Shown: positions 6,994 through 14,660, numbered from the stretch's first letter. The stretch is DNA of 15,287 nt from Anaerolineales bacterium UBA6668 (GCA_002455215.1 DKKK01000069.1:1-15287); one strand, 5' to 3'. The notes: a model not told the origin generated them from the sequence alone. A program made the numbers and translations.

Positions 6994-8199
6994 ATGCACA
7001 ATACCCATGTGATTTTATTACTGCTTACGGCTATTTTGCTATGGTGCTGTAGTGCTGTCGGTCTTGCGATTGCACTCTCGCTTCCTTTTGCACAACAACC
7101 AGCCTCAGCCGCTTTGCGACCTGCCGCAATCACTACCGCCCCTGTCATTCCTGCTACTAACCCACACTGGCAGTGGCGTGCCCTTGCCGCTCAGTTTAAA
7201 CAGCCGCTAGCGTTTACCCAACAGGGTGAGTTCTTTTACATCGCCGAACAAAGTGGGCGAATTTGGCAAATGACCGATTGGGGTCAAGTACGCAATGAGC
7301 CTACTTTAGATATCTCTGCACAGGTCAGCACTGCCAATGAGCAAGGTTTGCTGGGGTTTGCCTTTCACCCCAACTTTGACGAAAACCACTGGTTGTTTGT
7401 CCACAGCACCAACCTACAGGGTGACACATTGCTGACGCGTTATTCCGTACAAAACGGAATTGCTCAGGACGAAACTTTTATCTTACAAGTCCACCAACCC
7501 TACAGCAACCACAATGGCGGTATGGTGACTTTTGGCGCAGATGGACTGCTCTATCTGGGCTTGGGAGATGGGGGCTTTTATGGCGACCCGGATGCAAACG
7601 GGCAAAACAACGGGCAGTTACTCGGCAAGATCCTGCGCCTTGATGTTACCAGCGACCCGCCTTACACCATTCCCGCCGACAACCCCTTTGCTCAAGGGGG
7701 CGGTGCGCCCGAAATCTGGCTCACTGGCTTACGCAACCCGTGGCGTTTCAGTTTTGACCGTGCCACAGGCGATTTGTGGGTGGGCGATGTGGGGCAAAAC
7801 GCTTGGGAAGAAGTAAATTTCGTGCCAGCGAGTCAAAGGGGTGGTGGCAACTTTGGCTGGAATATTCTTGAAGGAACTCACTGTTACTCGGCAGAATCTT
7901 GCTCTACGGATGGGTTTATCCCGCCTGTGTGGACGTATGGGCGTGAAGGGGGCAATTGCTCAGTGATTGGCGGCTATGTCTATCGGGGTGAAATTTCTGA
8001 GTTACAGGGGCGTTATTTTTTTGGGGATTATTGTTCGGGCAAAGTTTGGACACTGCAACAAGACACCCGTGGTGTTTGGCAAAGCGAAATTTTCGCAGAA
8101 ACAGGGTTACGCATCACATCCTTTGCCGAAGACACGGCGGGTAATTTATACCTTATCAGCCGTACCGGGTGGATTTACCGATTAACCACGGCTCAATAA
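6994..8199 (+). CDS. PQQ-type glucose/sorbosone dehydrogenase, membrane-anchored or secreted
   Basis: This 401-residue protein has an uncleaved anchor or signal helix at 6-33 followed by an Ala/Pro-rich linker. The beta-propeller carries all the family landmarks: PLAFTQQGEFFYIAEQSG (71-88), NEQGLLGFAFHPNFDENHW (115-133), SNHNGGMVTFGADGLLYLGL (171-190, with His173 matching the catalytic base of soluble glucose dehydrogenase), GD (191-192), TGLRNPWRFSFD (244-255, Arg247 and Asn248 contacting PQQ in known members), GDVGQNAWEEVNF and GGGNFGWNILEG. Such enzymes oxidise aldose sugars outside the cytoplasm, passing electrons to a carrier. The true substrate and cofactor are not visible. It starts 3 nt after the aminotransferase stop, suggesting cotranscription. 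Compared with the paralogue at 873 it has the intact active-site motif. Confidence 0.87.
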   Translation: MHNTHVILLLLTAILLWCCSAVGLAIALSLPFAQQPASAALRPAAITTAPVIPATNPHWQWRALAAQFKQPLAFTQQGEFFYIAEQSGRIWQMTDWGQVRNEPTLDISAQVSTANEQGLLGFAFHPNFDENHWLFVHSTNLQGDTLLTRYSVQNGIAQDETFILQVHQPYSNHNGGMVTFGADGLLYLGLGDGGFYGDPDANGQNNGQLLGKILRLDVTSDPPYTIPADNPFAQGGGAPEIWLTGLRNPWRFSFDRATGDLWVGDVGQNAWEEVNFVPASQRGGGNFGWNILEGTHCYSAESCSTDGFIPPVWTYGREGGNCSVIGGYVYRGEISELQGRYFFGDYCSGKVWTLQQDTRGVWQSEIFAETGLRITSFAEDTAGNLYLISRTGWIYRLTTAQ

Positions 8200-8214
8200 C
8201 CCCGCCACCTTTTT

Positions 8215-9372
8215 ATGCCTTTACAAACCATCTTTCCGTGGCTTCAACTCAATCGTAATTTGCGCCGCCTGGCCTTTGCCTTGTTGCTGTGGGCGCTGGG
8301 AGACGGTTTGTTCTATGGCTTTATCTCCTTGCAAGCAGAACGGCTTGGCGCAAATGAAGTGCAGGTGGGCAATTTACTGGCATTTTATGCACTCACCCAA
8401 GCATTGGTTGTTTTACCCAGCGGGATAGCGGCAGACCGTTTTGACCTTAAAAAGATGATGATGATGGCTTGGTGGGTAGGGGTGCTGGGCGTGGTGTTGA
8501 TGGCAAGTGCGAGCATCAACATATTTACGCTGGGATTGGGCATTTTTGGCATCTCCTTTATGTTTTCCCCACCTACTAGCCGCTATATCACCATGCAACG
8601 CGAGGGATTAACCACCCAGCGTGCCTTCTCATTGGTCTATTCCGCTTTCACGGCGGGCATGACAGTATCGCCGTGGATTGGTGGCTGGATCGCACAACGT
8701 TACGGCTTGCGCACCAACTTTTGGGTTGCCATTGTCCTGCTGGCGCTCTCGGCACTGACCGTTGGCACACTGCAAACCGTGCCCAAAGACCCTAACGCCG
8801 AAAAACCGCACTGGGCAGATTTTTGGTCATTGCTCCAACAAAAACAATTCGTGCGGTATCTGCTGGTAATGTTTATCAGCATGGTGATTTTTCACGTGGG
8901 CATGGCACTCAGCCCCAATTACTTGCAAACCCGTTGGCACATTGACGACTTAACTTATGGCTTGTTTGGTTCGATTATGGCACTGGGTGGGATGTTGCTC
9001 CATCTATTTTTAGGTAATTTTCCCCCACGCCGGATGGTTTCCGGTTTGCTTATCATGGCGGCGGTGTATTGTATCCTGCTGTTGTGGAGCGGCAATCCCT
9101 ATTCACTCGCTATTGCCTACTTTTTTCGCTCCGGCTACATTATTATTCGCGATTACCTAGATGCCCTAACCAGCCGCATTGCCCCAACCCACCAAATCGG
9201 GAGTGCCTTTGCCACCGGGCTAATCGCCTACCTGGTTGCCATGATGCTGGCAAATGCGCTCGCCGGGCGATTGTATGCTTACAATATTAATCTGCCATTC
9301 TGGGTCAGTTTGGTAGGATTGCCAATGGTTGCCATACTCACATGGCAGTACCTGCCTAGAACAAAAGACTAA
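8215..9372 (+). CDS. Major facilitator superfamily transporter
   Basis: This 385-residue protein has about twelve hydrophobic segments in two sets of six, separated by a hydrophilic loop around residues 185-205 (TVPKDPNAEKPHWADFW). The loop between helices 2 and 3 reads GIAADRFDLKK, a version of the MFS motif A (GxxxDRxGRKP). The later GGWIAQRYGLR is the matching element after helix 5. Proteins of this group move small solutes or drugs using the proton gradient; nothing in the sequence fixes direction or substrate. It starts 15 nt after the dehydrogenase stop and is the last gene of the tight run. The 224 bp that follow are non-coding and hold the next promoter. Confidence 0.85.
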   Translation: MPLQTIFPWLQLNRNLRRLAFALLLWALGDGLFYGFISLQAERLGANEVQVGNLLAFYALTQALVVLPSGIAADRFDLKKMMMMAWWVGVLGVVLMASASINIFTLGLGIFGISFMFSPPTSRYITMQREGLTTQRAFSLVYSAFTAGMTVSPWIGGWIAQRYGLRTNFWVAIVLLALSALTVGTLQTVPKDPNAEKPHWADFWSLLQQKQFVRYLLVMFISMVIFHVGMALSPNYLQTRWHIDDLTYGLFGSIMALGGMLLHLFLGNFPPRRMVSGLLIMAAVYCILLLWSGNPYSLAIAYFFRSGYIIIRDYLDALTSRIAPTHQIGSAFATGLIAYLVAMMLANALAGRLYAYNINLPFWVSLVGLPMVAILTWQYLPRTKD

Positions 9373-9459
9373 AATTTCTGGTTGCAGACCGTAAGAAACA
9401 CCTAGCAAACCCAAAGATTCACCTAATAGTACACAAAACAGCAAATAGTATCCTTTGAG

Positions 9460-9487
9460 TTGCGCAATTTTGGAGTCTTAGTATACT
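9460..9487 (+). promoter_or_regulatory. Putative promoter of the ABC importer operon
   Basis: TTGCGC (9460-9465) and TATACT (9482-9487) are 16 bp apart. Transcription would begin near 9494 and give a leader of roughly 100 nt that contains the repeat element at 9505-9553. The -35 hexamer is identical to that proposed at 140. I found no TPP or FMN riboswitch consensus in the leader. Confidence 0.5.
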
Positions 9488-9504
9488 AAAAGGATAATCA
9501 TCTG

Positions 9505-9553
9505 TTCGGCACGCATGAAAACTGCACTTTTCGCTTAAACCCACGCCGAATAT
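9505..9553 (+). repeat. Repeat-family copy in the importer leader, enclosing a 7-codon ORF
   Basis: The ends TTCGGC (9505-9510) and GCCGAATAT (9545-9553) are inverted copies of the ends of the palindromes at 5813 and 13391. The interior shares TTCGGCAC, AAAACTGC, CTT and TTAA, in the same order and nearly the same spacing, with the sequence at 14895-14932. Between the arms lies a tiny reading frame, MKTALFA, at 9515-9538, without a Shine-Dalgarno site or a following terminator, so its translation is doubtful. Confidence 0.5.
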
Positions 9554-9596
9554 CGTTTGTGGTTTGCTAGAGGCATCTTTCTAATTTCCAACGCCA

Positions 9597-10508
9597 ATGA
9601 GTAATTCCGCCAAAACTGCTGAAAAATCCTTCTTTGCTCGTAACGCACCGCTTTTTCGGCGGTTTTTGGTTTCTTTTATCCTGCTGATTGGATTAATGGT
9701 CGTCTGGGAAGGATTGAAGTGGTTTGCCGGAGATCCGTGGCGTCCCGACAACAACCCGTTTAAAATTGCTCACCAACCTTTCTGGCGTGTCAAATATTTT
9801 AGCGACTTGAACTTACCCCATTTATGGGACATTTTCGGCGCATTTGCCGATGAATCGCGGCGCAATGGACCACCCCTCATTCAAACATTGGCGGTTGCTA
9901 GTGTCTATACCTTTCGTGAAGCATTTTCCGGCTTTGTGTTGGGCGGCTTGCTGGGTTTTGTGTTAGGCGCACTGTTTGCTCATCTCACCTTGCTAGAACG
10001 CGGTTGCATGCCTTATGTGGTTGCATCTCAAACCGTACCCATTTTGGCAATTGCCCCGATGATTATTATCTGGCTAGGGCAGGATTGGGGGTCAGTTGCG
10101 GTCATTTCTGCCTACCTGACCTTTTTCCCCGTCACTGTTAGCACTTTGCGCGGCTTGCGTAGCCCCAATCCGGTAGCCGTTGAACTCATGCGTTCTTACG
10201 CTTCCACCACTTGGGAAACCCTGTGGAAACTGCGCTTTCCCGCCGCACTCCCCTACATCTTAACCGCCCTAAAGGTGAGCGCAACGGCTAGTGTGGTGGG
10301 CGCTATCATCGGTGAGTTACCTTCCGGTATCCGTGAAGGCTTGGGCGGGGCTATCTTAAATTTCAACTCGTATTATGCAACCAAACCCTCCCGCCTGTGG
10401 GCGGCAATCATTGTCAGCGCTTTGCTTGGCATATTGTTTTTTCTCGCCGTTTCCCTCATCGAATATTGGGTATTGAAAAATCGCCACCGCGTCATCGAAT
10501 CGCGCTAA
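9597..10508 (+). CDS. ABC importer permease, NMT1/THI5-type system (ThiX/SsuC-like)
   Basis: This 303-residue inner-membrane protein of the BPD_transp_1 superfamily has an N-terminal helix (23-42), then an unusually long extracytoplasmic stretch of about 50 residues (45-93). The five-helix permease core follows, with the EAA cytoplasmic loop at about 197-219 (LMRSYASTTWETLWKLRFPA), which docks onto the ATPase. It ends with a helix near 268-292 and a basic tail. It is the first gene of the importer operon; the ATPase gene starts 20 nt after its stop. Nitrate/sulfonate/taurine and thiamine-precursor permeases share this fold. The binding protein encoded at 12203 points to the NMT1/THI5-type group. 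ATG 9597 has no Shine-Dalgarno site. Confidence 0.87.
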   Translation: MSNSAKTAEKSFFARNAPLFRRFLVSFILLIGLMVVWEGLKWFAGDPWRPDNNPFKIAHQPFWRVKYFSDLNLPHLWDIFGAFADESRRNGPPLIQTLAVASVYTFREAFSGFVLGGLLGFVLGALFAHLTLLERGCMPYVVASQTVPILAIAPMIIIWLGQDWGSVAVISAYLTFFPVTVSTLRGLRSPNPVAVELMRSYASTTWETLWKLRFPAALPYILTALKVSATASVVGAIIGELPSGIREGLGGAILNFNSYYATKPSRLWAAIIVSALLGILFFLAVSLIEYWVLKNRHRVIESR

Positions 10509-10528
10509 ATTCAACTTTTAACTTAGCT

Positions 10529-11317
10529 ATGCCCACCCCTGTTGCCTCCATTCAAAACGTCACCAAAGTCTTTAACCCTGGCAAACCCAATCGCGTTGTC
10601 GCGTTGGAAGACATTCATTTAGAGATTCAAGCCGGAGAGTTTATCTCGCTCATTGGACCTTCGGGGTGTGGCAAATCTACCCTACTGCGTCTGATTGGAG
10701 ATTTAACTTCACCCAGTACTGGCGCTATTCTGATCAATGGTAAGTCTGCCCAGCAAGCTCGCCTAGACCGTGACTATGGCATGGTATTTCAAGCCGCAAC
10801 TTTGTACGAATGGCGCAACGTTCTGCAAAATATTGAACTTCCTTTGGAAATTATGAAATACCCCAAGGAAGAGCGGATTGCCCGTGCTGAAAAAATGCTC
10901 CGCTTGGTAGAGTTAGAAAAATTTGGCAAGCTTTTTCCCTGGCAATTATCCGGTGGCATGCAACAACGGGTTTCCATCGCCCGCGCATTGGCATTTGAGC
11001 CAAAACTTTTGTTAATGGACGAACCATTTGGCGCATTGGACGAAATGACCCGTGAACGCATGCAAATGGAAGTACAACGAATTTGGCGCGAAACCGGCAT
11101 TACCATTGTTTTTGTCACACATGGTATCCCCGAAGCAGTGTTTCTCAGCACACGTGTCGTCTTGCTCAGCCCAAGACCCGGACGAATCGCCGAGGTGATC
11201 CCGGTAGATCTGCCCAAAGAACGCACCGATGAGACGCGGGAAGACCCGCGCTTCTTTGAAATTGCCAACCATTTGCGCGAAAAACTCCGCGAGATTGAGC
11301 GAACCCAACGTAACTAA
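10529..11317 (+). CDS. ABC importer ATP-binding protein (ThiZ/SsuB/TauB-like)
   Basis: This 262-residue cytoplasmic ATPase powers the importer. All motifs are complete: Walker A GPSGCGKS (43-50), Q-loop VFQAATLYEWRN (86-97), signature LSGGMQQ (140-146), Walker B LLLMDEP (160-166), D-loop GALD (168-171) and switch His198 in FVTHGIPEAV. The C-terminal part, with PRPGRIAEVIPVDLP, is typical of the nitrate/taurine/sulfonate/thiamine-precursor branch. The frame is open upstream into the permease gene, but the family's N-terminus (ASIQNVTKVF) begins just after ATG 10529, so I take that start. It lies between the two permease genes. Confidence 0.92.
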   Translation: MPTPVASIQNVTKVFNPGKPNRVVALEDIHLEIQAGEFISLIGPSGCGKSTLLRLIGDLTSPSTGAILINGKSAQQARLDRDYGMVFQAATLYEWRNVLQNIELPLEIMKYPKEERIARAEKMLRLVELEKFGKLFPWQLSGGMQQRVSIARALAFEPKLLLMDEPFGALDEMTRERMQMEVQRIWRETGITIVFVTHGIPEAVFLSTRVVLLSPRPGRIAEVIPVDLPKERTDETREDPRFFEIANHLREKLREIERTQRN

Positions 11318-11325
11318 GCCATCTT

Positions 11326-11856
11326 ATGAATGCCATGCCAAATGCACTTCAAAAAAACCTACCTGCTATTCTGATTTTTGTTGTTGTAATGCTGGTTTGG
11401 GAATTGTTTGTGTGGATGTTCAAAATTCAACGTTTTATTTTGCCACCGCCCAGCTTAATCTGGCAAGCCTTTGTGAGCAACTTTCCCCGCTTGGTCAGCA
11501 TTGGTTGGTACACCACTCAAGAAGCATTGGGCGGCTTCGCCATTGGTTGTTTACTTGGCATTACGATGGCATTCATCACGGCGCGTTTCAGTATCATCAA
11601 CGAAGCACTCATGCCCTTCGCCATCGCCGCTAATTCTGTGCCTATTTTGGCATTTGCCCCCATCCTAAATAACTGGTTTGGCGTAGATAACCAACTCTCT
11701 AAAATGGCAATCGTGGCGGTGATTGTCTTTTTCCCAATGATGATCAACACAGTACGCGGCTTGACTCTGATTGATGCCAGCGCATTGGAACTCTTGCAAA
11801 CATATGCGGCAAGTGACTTTGAAATTTTATGGAAATTACGCCTGCCCAACGCCTGA
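11326..11856 (+). CDS. Second ABC permease, N-terminal fragment cut by in-frame TGA
   Basis: These 176 residues form the first two thirds of a BPD_transp_1 permease paralogous to the one at 9597: a leading helix (about 13-33), PPPSLIWQAF, core helices from about residue 70 (ALGGFAIGCLLGITMAFI), and the EAA loop around TYAASDFEILWKLRLPNA, where the frame meets TGA at 11854-11856. The same frame resumes at once with the missing last third (11863-12114). The intact paralogue reads FPAALPYI where this one reads LPNA-stop-PFMF, so the stop replaces a leucine. A TTA-to-TGA change would suffice. It is either a pseudogene, a sequencing error, or two halves made by stop and restart. It begins 8 nt after the ATPase stop. 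Confidence 0.75.
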   Translation: MNAMPNALQKNLPAILIFVVVMLVWELFVWMFKIQRFILPPPSLIWQAFVSNFPRLVSIGWYTTQEALGGFAIGCLLGITMAFITARFSIINEALMPFAIAANSVPILAFAPILNNWFGVDNQLSKMAIVAVIVFFPMMINTVRGLTLIDASALELLQTYAASDFEILWKLRLPNA

Positions 11857-11862
11857 CCCTTC

Positions 11863-12114
11863 ATGTTCAACGCTTTTAAGCTTGCCGCCGCACTGAGTAT
11901 GATTGGAGCAGTGGTCAGCGAATACTTCGGCGGTAATCGTTCCGCCTTAGGGGTGTACATTACACAAGAAGCCGCTGGTTTCCGTTTTGATAACGCGTGG
12001 GCGGCAATTATCATTGCTTGTGTCGTAGGCATCACTTTCTACCTAACGATTGTGATGTTAGAACGAGTGCTAATTCCTTGGCACGCATCGATTCGCACGA
12101 TTGAAGAGCCTTAA
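11863..12114 (+). CDS. Second ABC permease, C-terminal fragment
   Basis: These 83 residues continue the permease in the same frame after the TGA at 11854. FNAFKLAAALSMIGAVVSEY aligns with LTALKVSATASVVGAIIGE of the intact paralogue, and FDNAWAAIIIACVVGITFYL aligns with its final helix. An ATG lies 6 nt after the stop, so ribosomes ending at the TGA could restart, though without a Shine-Dalgarno site. Alone this piece has only two or three helices and cannot be a transporter channel. Sequence conservation on both sides of the stop is good, suggesting a very recent lesion, an assembly error, or a tolerated split. Confidence 0.65.
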   Translation: MFNAFKLAAALSMIGAVVSEYFGGNRSALGVYITQEAAGFRFDNAWAAIIIACVVGITFYLTIVMLERVLIPWHASIRTIEEP

Positions 12115-12188
12115 TTTTTTGGAGGTAGCTTATTCTCAAAACGTCAACAAACCACTTTTCTTTTCGCAAATCAATTTGTTTTATCGTT

Positions 12189-12195
12189 GGAGGAG
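12189..12195 (+). promoter_or_regulatory. Strong Shine-Dalgarno site fixing the binding-protein start
   Basis: GGAGGAG ends 7 nt before ATG 12203. It decides between that start and an upstream in-frame start at 12101 that would put about 34 residues ahead of the lipoprotein signal. A second GGAGG at 12121-12125 has no start codon at a usable distance. Confidence 0.75.
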
Positions 12196-12202
12196 TTTTA
12201 TT

Positions 12203-13336
12203 ATGAAAAATCTATTCAAGGTTTTGGCAACAGGCGTGTTTCTCACTGCCGCAGTAGCACTTTCCGCTTGCGGTGCTGGTCCACAACCCGCCGCCCCCAC
12301 CGTTGCCCCCAGTACGGGTGACCAATGCACAGAAATGACTAAAGTCCGATTACAGTTGCAATGGGTCACCCAATCGCAATTTGCTGGCTATTATGCCGCC
12401 CGCGACAAAGGCTTTTACGAGGCACAATGTTTGGATGTGGAAATCAAAGAAGGTGCAGTCGAGATTGTGCCCCAACAAGTGGTTGCCGCTGGTGATGCAG
12501 AATTTGGCATTGCCTGGGTACCAAAAATGTTGGCATCCCGCGAACAAGGCGCAGACTTGGTCAACATTGCTCAGGTCTTCCAACGCAGTGGTACGCTACA
12601 AGTCGGCTGGGCAGATAGTGGCATTGCCGGTCCAGAAACATGGGGTGGCAAGCGTATCGGCACTTGGGGTTTTGGCAACGAATGGGAAGTATTTGCCGGT
12701 TTGCGCAAGGCAGGCATTGACCCAGCAGACGCCGCACAAGTGACCGTAGTGCAACAACCATTTGATATGTCGCTTTTGCTCAACCGTGAAATTGACATGG
12801 CACAAGCGATGACCTACAACGAATATGCCCAATTGCTAGAAGCCGTAAACCCAGACACAGGTGAACTCTACAAGCCCGAGGATTTCACAGTAGTCAACTA
12901 CAATGATATTGGCACTGCCATGCTCCAAGACCACGTATTTGCTCGTGCTGATTATCTCAAAGATAATGAAGACGTAGCCGTACGCTTCTTGAAAGCATCC
13001 TTCCAAGGTTGGATGTTCTGTCGTGACAGCTTTGATGAATGTGTAGATATCGTCTTGCAAAATGGACCCACTCTCGGCGAGAGCCACATGCGCTGGCAAC
13101 TTAATGAAATCAATGCCCTCGTTTGGCCCTCCCCTGAGGGTATTGGTATGATGAACAAGGCATCTTGGGATCAAACCGTGCAAATTAGTGTGGACTTTGG
13201 AGTACTCAAAGCCGCTCCAGCCGAAGGCGCGTATCGCACTGATTTGGCAACAAAAGCATTGGAAGGCTTGACCGAAGACACCAAGGGTGCTAACTTCCAA
13301 AAGATTACAGTTGAATTGAAGAAGGGTGGCGAATAG
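12203..13336 (+). CDS. NMT1/THI5-type substrate-binding lipoprotein of the ABC importer (ThiY/RibY-like)
   Basis: This 377-residue periplasmic-type binding lipoprotein has a helix at 5-20 and a lipobox LSAC with Cys23. A Pro/Ala linker leads into the NMT1/THI5 fold, opening with VRLQLQWVTQSQFAGYYAA (48-66) and DKGFYE (68-73), the hallmark of pyrimidine- and flavin-binding members. VVAAGDAEFGIAW (93-105) and KRIGTWGFGNEWEVF (150-164) line the ligand cleft. Four cysteines (about 42 and 76, and the pair in FCRDSFDEC) could form disulfides. Known relatives bind the thiamine precursor HMP (ThiY) or riboflavin (RibY, described from Chloroflexus). Sequence alone does not separate these here, and no riboswitch was found to settle it. 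It is the last gene of the importer operon, 88 nt after the split permease, and is followed by a terminator. Confidence 0.87.
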   Translation: MKNLFKVLATGVFLTAAVALSACGAGPQPAAPTVAPSTGDQCTEMTKVRLQLQWVTQSQFAGYYAARDKGFYEAQCLDVEIKEGAVEIVPQQVVAAGDAEFGIAWVPKMLASREQGADLVNIAQVFQRSGTLQVGWADSGIAGPETWGGKRIGTWGFGNEWEVFAGLRKAGIDPADAAQVTVVQQPFDMSLLLNREIDMAQAMTYNEYAQLLEAVNPDTGELYKPEDFTVVNYNDIGTAMLQDHVFARADYLKDNEDVAVRFLKASFQGWMFCRDSFDECVDIVLQNGPTLGESHMRWQLNEINALVWPSPEGIGMMNKASWDQTVQISVDFGVLKAAPAEGAYRTDLATKALEGLTEDTKGANFQKITVELKKGGE

Positions 13337-13360
13337 CCAACCAATAAGCTCTATCTCTAA

Positions 13361-13389
13361 GGCTGTCTAAGTATTTAGACAGCCTTTTT
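13361..13389 (+). terminator. Rho-independent terminator of the ABC importer operon
   Basis: GGCTGTCTAA (13361-13370) pairs perfectly with TTAGACAGCC (13375-13384) across a 4-nt loop and is followed directly by TTTTT. It lies 25 nt after the TAG stop of the binding-protein gene. Confidence 0.92.
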
Positions 13390-13390
13390 G

Positions 13391-13436
13391 TTTATATTCG
13401 GCACGGGTATTATTCAGCATGTGTGCCGAATATAAA
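13391..13436. repeat. 46-bp inverted repeat, best copy of the ATATTCGGCAC family
   Basis: TTTATATTCGGCAC (13391-13404) and GTGCCGAATATAAA (13423-13436) are perfect 14-bp inverted arms around an 18-bp spacer. It sits between the importer terminator and the 3' end of the convergent GGDEF gene. Neither side has a T-run of its own, so it is not a clear terminator. Similar ends occur at 5813, 9505 and 14895. Confidence 0.75.
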
Positions 13437-13458
13437 ACAAACTTTTGAGTGTTACAAA

Positions 13459-14478
13459 TTATTCGATAGCACGCTCATACACCACTACTTGATTTTTTCC
13501 ACGTTTTTTGGCGGCGTATAAAGCCACATCTGCCGAGCGCACCAAAGCAATGGGTGTGGTAGCATGTTCGGGTGCAATGGCTACCCCAATCGAAACTGTT
13601 ACTAAAGGAGGTGTTTTGTTCAAATAAACACTGTGTATCGGTTCAACGGCAATTCGTTGACGCAAACGGTCTGCTATTTTCAGCGCACCTGCCGCAGATG
13701 TTTCCGGCAAGATGATGGCGAATTCCTCCCCTCCAAAACGGCAAGCCGTATCAATGCGCCTTGTGTATTTTTTTAGCACCATCCCCAAATGGCGCAAAAC
13801 TTCATCGCCCATCAAATGCCCGAATTGGTCATTATAGTTCTTAAAATTATCAATATCAATAAATAGGAGTGCTGTCGTGCGTCCAAAACGTAAACCCCGC
13901 GAAAGTTCGCGGTCTAGCTCTTCGTCAAAGTGGCGGCGATTTGCCAAACCGGTGAGCATATCAGTAGCGGCAATATATTGCAATTGCGAATTCATACGAA
14001 ACAATTCGCGCTGTAACAAACGCAGTTCATTGCGTTCTTGCGTGAGTTGTTGCTCAATCAAGCCGGTTTGTGTTACATCTTCTATGCCCAATAGTAATCC
14101 ATCGGCTGGTTGCTCCGGGTTATAGCGTGTGACAGTAAAACGAAAATAGCGGGCACGCCCATCCCTTTCACCACGGTTCACATTATCTATGTGGAAGTGT
14201 GGCAGTTTACCGTCCAGCACATCTTGTAACGCAGATTCTGACCCGACAAATTCGTCTATAACGTCAGTCAATGGTAAATACAATAATTGCGTTTGGACAC
14301 CCAATAGCTCATTGAAATTGGGTGTGGTGCGAATAATTTGCAATTGATTGTTTAGTTGTGCCCAAGCAAACTTGTAAATATTGGAAATATCATGTTGAGA
14401 CATGGATGTTTTTAGATGTATGCCGGATGGGTAAATTTCAAAACGTTTAAGGTTTGGAACGATTCGCGATAATAGCAT
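13459..14478 (-). CDS. PAS-GGDEF diguanylate cyclase
   Basis: This 339-residue soluble signalling protein makes cyclic di-GMP. A PAS-like sensor covers about 30-138 (FAWAQLNNQLQIIRTTPNF through YFRFTVTRYNP to GIEDVTQ). It is joined by a Gln/Leu/Glu-rich coiled coil (138-168) to a complete GGDEF domain: TDMLTGLANRR (172-182), FIDIDNFKNYND (206-217, metal-binding Asp208) and the active site GGEEF (249-253). RRID (240-243), five residues earlier, is the RxxD product-inhibition site. No membrane helix or EAL domain is present. The first 25 residues are not PAS-like, so Met26 (14403) may be the true start; neither start has a Shine-Dalgarno site. It is a single gene, convergent with the importer operon. 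The sensor ligand is unknown. Confidence 0.9.
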   Translation of the reverse strand: MLLSRIVPNLKRFEIYPSGIHLKTSMSQHDISNIYKFAWAQLNNQLQIIRTTPNFNELLGVQTQLLYLPLTDVIDEFVGSESALQDVLDGKLPHFHIDNVNRGERDGRARYFRFTVTRYNPEQPADGLLLGIEDVTQTGLIEQQLTQERNELRLLQRELFRMNSQLQYIAATDMLTGLANRRHFDEELDRELSRGLRFGRTTALLFIDIDNFKNYNDQFGHLMGDEVLRHLGMVLKKYTRRIDTACRFGGEEFAIILPETSAAGALKIADRLRQRIAVEPIHSVYLNKTPPLVTVSIGVAIAPEHATTPIALVRSADVALYAAKKRGKNQVVVYERAIE

Positions 14479-14510
14479 AATTGTACTTTAATATTGCAAA
14501 TTAGGAAATA

Positions 14511-14537
14511 ACCCATATTGCTTCTCTCAATATGGGT
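14511..14537. other. Perfect 10-bp hairpin upstream of the GGDEF gene
   Basis: ACCCATATTG (14511-14520) and CAATATGGGT (14528-14537) form a perfect stem with a 7-nt loop. It lies 33 bp ahead of the 14478 start of the minus-strand GGDEF gene. Neither side is followed by a good T-run, so it may be an operator or leader hairpin rather than a terminator. Confidence 0.45.
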
Positions 14538-14660
14538 CTTGGTCGTTCAACTAGTAGCTAAAGGTGTGTGCATTCATTCTATTCAACCTACACCGAGTCT
14601 CATTCAATAGTTTTATCGCCATTCCGACAATCTTGGCACTGTAAATGTGGTTTCATCAAT

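Noticed and set aside
9494..9596. TPP or FMN riboswitch before the importer operon
   Set aside because: I could not find the conserved core sequences of either class; only a dispersed repeat is visible.
11854..11856. TGA read as an amino acid (alternative genetic code)
   Set aside because: Tryptophans in the window's genes are encoded by TGG, and TGA ends the gene at 3836 where the next gene overlaps, so a stop is the simpler reading.
12101..12202. N-terminal extension of the substrate-binding protein
   Set aside because: It would bury the lipoprotein signal peptide; ATG 12203 has a strong Shine-Dalgarno site.
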